Assembly (NCBI GenBank): GCA_002917075.1
Contig: NTMA01000119.1
Coordinates: forward strand, 62,001 to 126,000
Origin: Hawksworthiomyces lignivorus
Lineage: Eukaryota > Ascomycota > Sordariomycetes > Ophiostomatales > Ophiostomataceae
Direction: 5' to 3'
DNA: 64,000 nucleotides
How positions within the stretch are numbered: the first letter of the stretch is position 1; each line of letters starts with the position of its first letter. Shown piece by piece: positions 13,201-21,649 of this stretch. A program made the translations under genes and the position numbers. The notes below the pieces were generated by a model. The model searched no databases, was not told the origin of the DNA, and worked only from the letters and a program-made list of their open reading frames with translations.

Positions 13201-13634
13201 CTGCCAGCAGTCCGTGGTTGCGATGGCGCCCTGAGAAGGCGCAAAAGCAGTCGACGTTCTCGCCGCTGCCTCGCACGGTCGATGACGTACCGGTAGAGGC
13301 GAGCGTGAGCTCGTTGGCGGTAGCGGGGAAAGATTTCGAGGCGCAGGCGGAGGTATCTCTCGCGGAGGGAGATGCGGGGAGGTAGCGAAAAGGAGTCGCG
13401 AGAAAAATCGTCTGGCAACGTCTGGGGCCAGAGCAGTCGTGCAAACAGAGAAGAGAGCCGCAATTGAGGGGAGAGTATATCACGTAAAAATGGAAAGGAG
13501 AGCAGGGATCGGCGGAGGGGAGTCGAATTCTTAGCTAAGGTGAGATGCTGTGGCGATGTTGGTTTGGTCGGGTGCGGCTGCGGCTGCGACTGTGGCTGCG
13601 AATGTGGATGCTGTTGCGGCTTCCAGGGCACCAT
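10296..13634 (-). CDS. APP1: Phosphatidate phosphatase APP1 (DUF2183 family)
   Basis: One exon. From the ATG at 13634 the protein has 1112 residues, about twice the yeast enzyme. The catalytic domain (about residues 480-810) contains DISDIDDTIK, the DxDxT motif of Mg-dependent phosphatidate phosphatases. Further conserved stretches are HYCSNSPWQLFPML, FPRRRFLLVGDSGEADLE and a helix beginning VDMWRRR near the end. In yeast App1 is an actin-patch phosphatase making diacylglycerol from phosphatidate. The C-terminal 250 residues hold proline runs (possible SH3 ligands) and a polyglutamine tract coded by CAG/CAA. The start is uncertain: an ATG at 13181 (MQYQDNTPHERG) begins closer to where other fungal App1 proteins start, but the frame stays open well upstream. 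Very high GC creates long antisense frames that are not genes. Family assignment is firm. Confidence 0.92.
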   Translation of the reverse strand: MVPWKPQQHPHSQPQSQPQPHPTKPTSPQHLTLAKNSTPLRRSLLSFPFLRDILSPQLRLSSLFARLLWPQTLPDDFSRDSFSLPPRISLRERYLRLRLEIFPRYRQRAHARLYRYVIDRARQRRERRLLLRLLRAPSQPRTAGSGEEATIMQYQDNTPHERGSRRRRLAAMAGSVYRAGVAAASEIRDQYNSSRSFQDGENGDGSEPWENDRPPNIPGAFPDVSFSTGGDAQMVIFPMYAKRHIRKADQPTGGSGQRRTPPSGRRGSAEDAYSDEGWSDVAPSGGAVDWHREFARHEDEKAVVDVYVHGWIYLSQRGPLNRKHRILIGLARRLSGIPPPNQWAAAAATQVAAAVGDGGGGGEDVLREGHKIARAAEAIERRGRTEKEVASRGGYSETPDTAASYEDDDATSTDEGGTPSGVHRTGSHGAGQRHHHGGRRSSGYSSAAASRASSPGGTPIPGRITPKSSWSITGVVGGGNGGSGGSPLEMSEAELAVANANLLARIGPFLTTAVAQQPVTLFFYNETQSQSRTIVTSDVGHFSTCAALDFVPTHVRVLVSSGGAGGGGYGNSGSSSPQLRPQQQFGETALVSGLREPLSAVAPVDLVEERGVSLISDIDDTIKASNIALGTREIFRNTFVRDLADMAVDGVRDWYGALRALGVQFHYCSNSPWQLFPMLATFFKQTGLPQGPLHLKQYSGMLQGIFEPVAERKRATLERILRDFPRRRFLLVGDSGEADLEVYTDLVLAHPGRVLAIFIRDVTTPEQPGYFDGAASARPVVLETAGINYNNNNGATTSSGSRHSSYSAGMSPTAIERRPTLPSRTATAPAPREAAPASGPVMGTLIDLDDDDGPTDAPPPPPPGAFSGIGSNNSSGGAFSRKPLPPPRPSKPLALRSSIAAPQQQQITATGSFAPAKSAAAAATATAISPPSSRSSSVRGSPPPPPKPRRPAAAAGAGTGAGAGGGGGASGSTHPLAQVKNSSSLTSKSSGATSAARDAEGGGGSDDVPPPPPPRRTQTMGSDSGGPTAPATYQQQLQQQQQQLQQQLQQQQQQQQPPSKKVDMWRRRLAHAQGLLAPQGVSLYTWRRGQDVSVEAVGIVKAALAEMREKGL
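10467..10532 (-). repeat. CAG/CAA polyglutamine repeat in APP1
   Basis: A run of CTG/TTG triplets on the plus strand, which is CAG/CAA on the coding strand, encoding a mostly pure glutamine tract close to the APP1 C-terminus. CAA interruptions divide it into short pure runs. Such tracts usually vary in length between strains. Confidence 0.85.
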
Positions 13635-14253
13635 CGAGCGCGAGCTTCGCGGGCGCAGAAGACGGGAACGCCAGAGGGGAGCCACTTTTGCCTTTTTATA
13701 CGAGAAAGCAAAGAAAGGCTGGAAGAGATTGAGAGAGGTAGAAAGACAGGAGAACGAAATGGCGGTAGGCAAGGCCTCTCTCTCTCTCTCTCGCTCTCTT
13801 CAAGCTAGCTCTGCTTAAGCTTTCACCACGAGAACACCCCTCGTCATGCCAGGCAGCCTCGTGTTCTTATTGTCTTCCAGGTCTTACAGGCGCAACGGCA
13901 TTTCTCACAGGCGCGTTGACCGCCACACAAAAGGATTTGATAATTGCCGGTGGGTTTGGCGGGTTTGCGGAGAACGCCAGCGGAGGAGCTTTGGCCCTGT
14001 CCGTCTCGCACATGGGAGGAGATGTCGTCGTGGATAGGTCGAAACGGGCGCTACCACCTAAATAGGCAGCCCCACTAAAAAGTCACAAGCTTTGCAGCCT
14101 CGTGCGAGAAAGGCTGCGCTGCCCAAACACATGACGGCAGCGTCACCGCACACCGTATTATGAGTGCTGCTTGTTGTTGCTTGTTCTCTTTCTTTCACGT
14201 TTTGCTCCTCTCGTCTTGATTTGTCTCTATAAAGAATCATGCGTAGCCGTAGC
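13635..14253. other. APP1 upstream region with CT microsatellite
   Basis: Upstream region of APP1. It contains a (CT)9-like microsatellite at 13775-13792, GA-rich on the APP1 sense strand, typical of a fungal 5' leader. The rest shows no coding frame that I trust. The APP1 frame itself remains open, without an ATG, to about 13772. Confidence 0.5.
13775..13792. repeat. CT dinucleotide microsatellite
   Basis: Nine CT units in a row, followed by an interrupted CGCTCTCT. It lies about 140 bases upstream of the APP1 ATG at 13634, so it probably falls in the APP1 promoter or 5' leader. Confidence 0.85.
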
Positions 14254-14684
14254 ATCTCAGCGTACGAGGAATGCCCAAGTCAGCTTCATGAGAGGACACG
14301 TCAGGATATCAGCTTTCAGATTGTTGGGAACAACAGATCAGAGCATAGGAAGGGTGCCTAAGTCGGCTTCATGAGAGAACATTTTAGGATGCCAGTTTTC
14401 ATATTATCGAGAACAACATATCACAGCATCGAAGAGTGCCCATGACAGCTTCATGAGAGAACATGTCAAGCTGCCAGCTTTCATATAGTCAGGAACAACA
14501 CATCTCAGCTTTTTAGGAGTCTTAAGTTAGCTTCATGAGAGAGCTTGTCAGGCTGCCAGCTTTCAGAATGTCGGGAACAGCACATCACAGTATACGAAGA
14601 GTGCCCAGGTCGGTTTCACCAGAAGACACGTCAGGCTGCCAGGCTGCCAGCTGTCAGAATGTCGGGGAACAACAAAAAAGCTTT
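14254..14684. repeat. 82-83 bp tandem minisatellite, five diverged copies
   Basis: The block CTTCATGAGAG...GTCAGG..GCCAGCTTTCA...GGGAACAACA...CACAG...GAAGAGTGCCC recurs in order. The CTTCATGAG landmark, or its variant, begins at 14284, 14367, 14449, 14531 and 14614, giving spacings of 83, 82, 82 and 83. A partial copy (CATCTCAGCG...GCCCAAGT) starts the array. Copies differ at many sites, so the array is old or has been mutated. The last copy repeats AGGCTGCC. No open frame spans it. It lies between the 3' end of DRS1 and the 5' region of APP1. Confidence 0.9.
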
Positions 14685-14823
14685 TATTTTTGTACAATAG
14701 TTTAACCATAGTCTATATTCAGAACCAATGAATTATGCTTCGCAGAACGACAATGCTTCTTCAGACGCAAGCAGCTGTGCATGCAGTTGCACGCGGCCGC
14801 GCGCAGCAGCCACCCACCACATT

Positions 14824-16921
14824 CTACCGCCGGCCCTTCTTGAGCTTCGACCCCTTCTTGGGCCCCTTGGCACCCTTGGTGCCCTTCGCCGCGCCGCCCT
14901 TGCCGGCCTTGATGACCTTGCCCAGCCGCGACGTGCTGGCCAGCGCCTTCTTCTCCTGCTTGAGCTTCTGGCCGCCCTTGCCGGCGACGCGCTCCGCCTT
15001 GGCGTCCAGCTTCTTCATGTCCTTGTTGCTCAGCTTGCCGTTGATGCGCTTGGCCTTGAGCTGCTCGCGCAGCTTGTCCACCGACGTCGTTCCTCTCGCA
15101 CCGCCGGCGCCGCCCCTGGCCGCCTCCTTCTGGGCGCGGCGCTCCAGCAGCTTCTTGGCCTCCTTCTCGCGCGGCGTCTCGAACCACGTCTTCTTGGGCC
15201 GCGCCAGGATCTCCTCGCGGTGCTTGAGCAGGTTCTCGCCGCGCGTCACCTCCATCTCGGCCTGCGCCAGCTGCCGCGCCTGCCGCTCCTCTTTCACGAT
15301 CTCGTCCACGTCCGCGCTGAGCTCGTCCACTTTCGCCTGCCACTTGTCGGCGGCCGCCGGGTCGATGGAGCGGCTGCGAATGTTGTAGGTCGTGCCGGCG
15401 CCGCCGCCGCCTCCTTCACCCCCTCCCTTGCGCATCGCCTTCGCCGCCGCCTTGACAAACTTGCGGTCCTTCTCCGACACCAGCGTGACGGCGACGCCGC
15501 GGCGGCCGGCGCGGGCCGTGCGGCCGATGCGGTGGATGTAGTCCTCGAGCGTCTTGGGCACCTCGTAGTTGATGACGGTCTCGACGCCCTTGATGTCGAG
15601 GCCGCGCGAGGCCAGGTCGCTGGCCAGCAAAAACGACACGGCGCCGCGGCGGAACGACTCGAGCGCCGCCGTGCGCTCCGCCTGCTTGATGTTGCCGTGC
15701 AGCTCCTCGCAGGTCAGGCCCAGCAGCCCGAAGACGATGCGAGCCTCGTGGATGTTGCGCTTCTCCCGAAAAAAAATGATCGTGTGGTCGCGGTAGCGCG
15801 CCGTGCACAGCTGCAGCAGGTAGCCCATGCGGCTGGCCTCGCGGCCGGCGCGCAGGCGCACAAACTCCTGGGTCAGCGTGCGGGCCGTGCGGGCGCGGGC
15901 GTCGGCCAGCACGCGCACGGGCTTCATCAGGCCGACGCGGATCAGCTGGTCGACCGACGCGCTCATCGTGGCCGAGAACAGCAGCGTCTGGCGCGCCTTC
16001 GGCAGCGTCTGCACGATCTCGTTGAGCTCGTCGGCGAAGCCGTCCTGCAGCATGCGGTCGGCCTCGTCCAGGACCAGAATCTCGACGCGGTCCACGGCGA
16101 AGCTCGGCGAGTTGCGCATGTGGTCGATGAACCGGCCCGGCGTGCCGATCACCACGTCCGGCCGCGTGCGCAGCGCCGCCTCCGACGACTTGAACGACGT
16201 GCCGCCCACCGTCAGCGCCATCGTGATGGACGTGTGGCTCGCCAGCTTCACCGCCACCTTGTGGCACTGCACCGCCAGCTCGCGCGTCGGCGTCAGGATC
16301 ACCACCCGCGTCGTCGGCACGTTGGTCGGCCGGTACAGCAGCCGCTCAAAGATGGGCAGCAGGAACGCCGCCGTCTTGCCCGACCCCGTCACCGCCTGCC
16401 CCACCACGTCCTTGCCCTCCACCGCAAACGGCATCGTCTTGGCCTGGATCTCCGTCGGCCGCGCGAACCCCGCCGCCGCGATGCCCCGCAGAATCGGCCG
16501 CGAGAACAGCCGCATCGCCTGGAACGACGGCACCGCCGCCATCGCGCTCTCCGGCGCGTCCGCCATGCTCTCTTCGCCTCCTGCCGCCCCCTGCGCCGCC
16601 TTCCGCTTCGCCTTCTCGCCGTCCGCAAAGAACGCCCGCTGCCGCGCCGCCTCCTCCTCGTCCTCTTCGCTGGACACTGACTCATCGTCATCGCCGTCGT
16701 CGTCCTGGCCGTCGTCGTCAGGGTGGTCGACGGGCGTCGCCACAGAATCGTCGTCCGACGCGGCGTCGTCGTCCTCTTCATCGTCGTTGCCATTCCGCTT
16801 CAGCCCGGAATCGGAAGATTCGTCCTCTTCCTCTTCCGAGTCTGCACCCATGCCAAAGGCGTCGTCAGCAAGGACCTCGTCGTCGAGATCCACTCCAAGG
16901 TCCTCGTCGTCAACGTTGTCT

Positions 16922-16956
<35 letters not shown>

Positions 16957-17370
16957 CTTCTCATCCGCCTCTCCTTTCTCTGCTTCCTCTTTCTTCTCTC
17001 GTCTCCGCCGGATCATCTCCCCAACGTCCACCATCCGCTCGGCTCCCAGCCACTCCAGGTTGTGTCTGGCCTCCTCCTCGTCTTCTTCCTCGTCGAAGCC
17101 AAAGTCCTCTCCACCGTCGAAGAATTGAAAAGAAGGATCAAACTCCCCGCCACCCCGGACCTCTTCATCATCCTCAGACTCGGATTCTTCTTGTTGTTTC
17201 TTGCCCTTTTTGGCGGCCTTCTTAGCTTTCTTGGCCTTCTTTGGGGGTGGGTGGTTGCTTTCTTCTTCGTCCTCAGTCACTTCGTCTTCGACGACATCGT
17301 CGTCTTCGATCGTGTAGTAGAACAGATCATCATTTTGATGTTTTCGCTTCTGGGCCTTCTGGGACGCCAT
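14824..17370 (-). CDS. DRS1: DEAD-box ATP-dependent RNA helicase DRS1 (DDX27 type)
   Basis: One exon of 848 residues from an ATG at 17370. Residues 1-265 are highly acidic with lysine clusters, as in nucleolar helicases. The helicase core then shows all motifs: the Q-motif region (GFARPTEIQAKTMP), motif I AVTGSGKT (about 328), PTRELA, GTPGR, DEAD (about 437), SAT (about 468), a helicase C domain with ASDLASRGLDI, and motif VI HRIGRTARAGR (about 615). The Lys-rich tail is typical of Drs1, which acts in the nucleolus on 27S pre-rRNA processing for the 60S subunit. The acidic N-terminus and Lys-rich C-terminus separate it from other DEAD-box families. Its start faces the start of the next gene across 800 bases. 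Confidence 0.95.
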
Positions 17371-18172
17371 TTTGATTGGAGAATCCTCGAAAAGAATAGA
17401 TTCTCTTCAGTAATAGCCGTTGTATTTTCTGTATCAATTTTTCGCGGGGCCTCAAGCAATGAAAAAAAAAAAGTTAAAGCTACAAGATTTTTTTTTTCTG
17501 CCGTAGAAAAATAAGGCGGTGAGAACAGAAATCCATCTCCACTTTTCATAGTGGATTTTAAGGATCATTGCATCGCTATATACTGCTAAATACTAAACAC
17601 AGCTAGGCTATTTTAGCTCCCTTTTTCGGTGTAAGTCACCACCGTTCTTGCTATGTCCAATGTAGTTCTCGAGGAACAACGCAGAGAGATATTACAAAAT
17701 TGCAGCAAACTCTTCAACTTATGTCTCCTCTCATTTTCCCATTAGGGTTGTTAAAATCTGCGAAGACTGTAGTCTGTCTTTGGCACCTTCAGAAACAGCA
17801 AGATAAGTTGCTCTCTGGCAATTAAACTAGCCAGCCCATACCTTTGTCTCTGCAGCTGTGCTCAACCATATAACGCACCAGACACTCATCCACGCATGCT
17901 CTACATGCCATGCAAGTCTAGGACTCTCACCGCAATTCTTACACGTATCATCCTGTAGGCTTTCTCTGTGGGCTGTGATTTCATGATTGGTGCCCATTTG
18001 TTCACGCCCTAGGAGGAATGCCCCCCAATCATATCTTTGCTTCGAGTCGGGCGTGTTGGCGGCCAGCCTCGTCGTTTCTTTTCTCCAGCTTCTGTCATCA
18101 ACAAAGTCTCTAGCATTCAAATCTCCAAATTTCACACATCTCCAATATTAATTTACGTGTATTCTACCTACA
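17371..18172. other. Divergent promoter region, DRS1 and the 18173 gene
   Basis: An 802-base intergenic region with start codons facing outward on both sides. It has an A run (17461-17471) and a T run (about 17489-17498) close to the DRS1 side. I see no coding exon. Confidence 0.5.
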
Positions 18173-20243
18173 ATGAGCTTTGGCTACGCTGTCGGCGATG
18201 TTATCGCGGTGCTCGGCCTCATTGAGCGCATCTCTGCTGAGATCCGCAACTACCGTAATGCACCACGCTACTTCCAGCAGTTCCAGGCCGAGCTCGATAT
18301 GCATCGCACCACCCTCAGTACTGTACTGGATCTTGAGCCCACGGCGGAATCCGGCAGTGCTGGCGGCGGTGGCGGCGGGGACCGGATCGCAGAGGTTGTC
18401 ATCGTCCAGCGCATCCGCGCCATCGCACTGCACAGCCGGATTCCGCTGCAGCGGATGATCGACCAAATGCACGGCCAAGAGCACGCTTTGGGCCACTTGC
18501 GGACGACGCGCAGCCTTTGCGCTATTGGTACGCGGTTGCACTGGTCCCTGGTGGACCGCAAGGATGTAGATGACCTCCGGAACACCCTGCTTTCGGGAAT
18601 GTTGGCTATCAACGTCCTGCAGGGCCAGCTGCAGATGTAAGGGGCTGTGTAGGAGAGAAGTGAATAAATTTGGCGCACAATGCTGACGATCTCTCTGAAG
18701 ATTACAGATGAAGCAGCTCTGTCCCGACGTCGCACATCAGGTCGCCCTGGCGTCTCGTCACAACACGGCTATGCGAGTCGCACTTGCACGTCAGATACAG
18801 CTCCTCCAGGATACTGCGCAGAGGACGCCGGAGACAATCGCAGATCTAAAGAGATCGATTGAGGCTGGAGCCTTGGGAGCGGATGGACGTCTTACAAAGA
18901 TTGACGACAGGCTCGAACTTTTGCAGACTGGCGTGCGGTCTCTACACGAAACAGTCTCTGCTGCGACTGTCTTCGGCCACGGTCTGACCAGCAAGCTCGT
19001 CGGCGCATTGCAGAAGCTTTATAATTTTGCGTTACATCTGCGGCAGCTAATGGAGTTGTTTGTTCTTTGCATTCATTTGTCTTTTGTTCATTGTAGATTT
19101 CGCTGGCACACTCTGACCAAGTTCATAGGCTCGCCAATATGTCCGGAGAGATTCTCTCTGCCATTTCTCGAAATGCGTACGTACATACCCTACTATGCCC
19201 TGTTTGCTTTGACTCTATAAAATTCTTATATTTATAATACTCCAGCGCAATTCTATTTGACATTAATAGAAAACTGTGTCGTATTGTCCAATCTATTGAT
19301 GCCATCCCTCTGCATCTCAGTCTGCCCCTGATACGCTTCGACGATGGTTTGGGTGAGAGCTGGGCACTTCCATTTCAGGCCTGCAATAACTGGCTTGTGA
19401 GCATACCTAAAGCCGGCACAGGTTGATGAGATGCTTCATAGGCGTAGATATAGTCCTAACTGATCGCCACAAACATAGACATTTCGCGATATCCTGATAA
19501 CTGTTGTCTTTGGCAACGGTCGCCCTGGCCGTAAATACGCCGAAAAGGATCGGTTCGTTCTACGCACTGCCGGTAACGGTAAACGCATACACCAAGCAGA
19601 TTGGAGCATGGTGGTGCGGCCAGGTATTCACATACAACAGTGGATGTTGCTGCCTAGGCTAAAACCTAAACCTAAACGGGAATCAGGCATGTTAATGTGC
19701 AAAAGTAAACCACTCTACACGAGTGCAGACCTATCCTGGTACGTAATATTTGAGATATAGTTTCTCGCGAAGACGAAGAGAAAGACATTCATAGCAGCTA
19801 AGAAGCATATATGATCGGTTTATACTAATTGTTTGTTTTGCTAACCAATGAATAGGATTACTTGGGAGAACTCAGCATCCGTTGGCGGAAAACCAATAGA
19901 CAATTTAGCAGGCTGCGACATAGCGTACAGCCCGGCAGGCCCGGAACAGTTTGCAGTTTGGATAAAACTGATCCTCGTTGACCCTGCAAAACAGGCGCAC
20001 GCTCGGCGAAATCCCATGGTCTTGGAGTTAGGTATCCCGATCACAAAGAACGTTCCTCTGCGTGCTGAACACGCTGTATACTGCGCTGCGTTTTTGGTGT
20101 TGAGACATCTTGCTGCAAAATCACGCACGAAAACATGCCGTGAGTTTTCACATTTTTGTCGTATCGAGGTCTCAGAAGATACCGAGCTATACGACAAATT
20201 TGAGGAGTTTGCAAAAAAGACAATGAAAGCCATCAAATTCTGA
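18173..20243 (+). CDS. Fungal STAND-like N-terminal/ubiquitin-like domain protein
   Basis: Predicted exons: 18173-18636, 18701 to about 19056, 19097-19176, 19246-19396, 19479-19738 and 19856-20243. All junctions keep frame except the second, where the only in-frame GT donor I find leaves an improbably short 35-base intron, so that boundary is uncertain. The N-terminus (MSFGYAVGDVIAVLGLIERI) resembles the helical N-terminal domain that opens many fungal NLR/STAND-like proteins. It is followed by helical segments, then by a conserved block (IPLHLSLPLIRFDDGLGESW and VVFGNGRPGRKYAEKDRFVL) known from fungal proteins with a ubiquitin-like domain. The last exon is not recognised. No P-loop NTPase and no repeat sensor domain follow, so this is not a complete NLR. 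The role is unknown; signalling or non-self response is only a family-level guess. Confidence 0.65.
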
Positions 20244-21649
20244 GAATCTTGTTATCAAGTTATACATCCAACGATAGCTCTGGTTACATTTGTGAGAAGT
20301 AAGCTATTTAAAGGAATGAATGAAAACGAGAACTCCTTGCGTCGCCGCTGTATCGCCTGCAGTCCAGCTAACTTTAGAGAAGCTGTTGAGTTGTTCTTAG
20401 TCATGCTGGTCAATTACGATGTTTAGAAAGATACGGAGTACGGTGCTCAGCATATAATATCCGACAAAGACTCCATGGATTTGGATAGTTTTCTACTAAG
20501 CTATCTGCTGCCTGGAATCCCTAACGCATTGTTTTCTTTGGGGCATGAGGTTTAGCATGAGGTTCCTAATGCGTCTCTTTCTTTTCGATATATCTATTCA
20601 CACCTCCAACCGACCGAAACAAAAAAGGGTCTACAAGCATATTCTAAGAAAGTTTCTCTTTCTTACCTATCTGGTTCGGAAATGACTTCATTGTTTATAT
20701 TATCTTGAAAGAGTACAATATGTTTAGAGAATGAGTTTCTCGGTAAACCTCAAAGCTTCGCATGCAAGAGGAAGAACTCAAATCGCCGCCGGTTGGCCAG
20801 CCAAGCACATATTCAGTGATCAAACTACTGGTGTGCTATGTAACGAGATTGTGGTACCGAAGAATAAAGCCGAATACCTTGCCGATAATTATATCGTGGG
20901 ATGTGAAGTGGATGTTGACCAGAGCCTCAGTGGTGATTGCATTCAAGGATTGTTGTGGGTTTGAGCGGGAAAAAAAGACATCGCTAAAAGTAGGTCACTA
21001 TAAAGGAAAATTTACACAAGAGGTATTTCTTTTTAAATACGTTTAATTTCAGTGTGAAGAATATCAAGAATTTTTTTTTTTTTTTAATTAGCTTTCTCTC
21101 CACTGCATACGTTTTACTTGTATTCAATAAAATTTTCTAATGCTTCTTACATACTAATCTAGAAGGCATTCATCGTGGCCCAAACCGCGCTATGTACCAC
21201 ATTCCAACAAATATTTGTAGATTATTTAGCACGTCTTTTGGAATTTACCACATTTCAACTCAGCCCATAAACAGAGTAAGAGTTAGAGGAGCCAAGAGAA
21301 ACCAAAAGGGTTCCAGTCTGGTAAACAAAGAAAGAAAACAAAAGTACATTTCATGAGCGACATATTTGAATTTGAGATCTGGGCACAGAGAGTTAAAGAA
21401 ACATGATTTTTCTAACCATAAACATAATGTCATATCTTTATAACTACTATCTTTTCTCAAACTTTTTTTTACTTCTTTCATCATAACCAAGATCCTCCAC
21501 AGGCAGCCTTTTTTTCTGCGTCCTCACACCCCCTTCTCTTCTTTCCTTGCCACCTTGCCTCTCTCCCTCTCGCTGCTCTATCTGTCAAAGTTAAGTGGTA
21601 TCATCATAAACAAAAAAAAGCAAAACAAAAGAAGCAAGCTGGTTCCTCT
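20244..21649. other. AT-rich intergenic region between convergent genes
   Basis: 1.4 kb of strongly AT-rich sequence with several A and T runs (for example 21071-21085). A frame of 77 codons at 20731-20964 starts with ATG but has no recognisable features. A TACGGAGTA motif lies at 20432-20440. Confidence 0.5.

Noticed and set aside
10917..13385. An 822-codon frame antisense to APP1
   Set aside because: It is Arg/Ala/Val/Gly-rich with no domain, the expected shadow of very GC-rich coding sequence; the APP1 strand has clear conserved motifs.
14728..17128. Long plus-strand frames (650 and 433 codons) opposite DRS1
   Set aside because: They are repetitive Arg/Leu/Ser compositions mirroring the acidic and helicase codons of DRS1, with no independent signal.
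20731..20964. ATG frame of 77 codons in an AT-rich gap
   Set aside because: It has no recognisable domain, splice context or neighbour relation; the length is compatible with chance.
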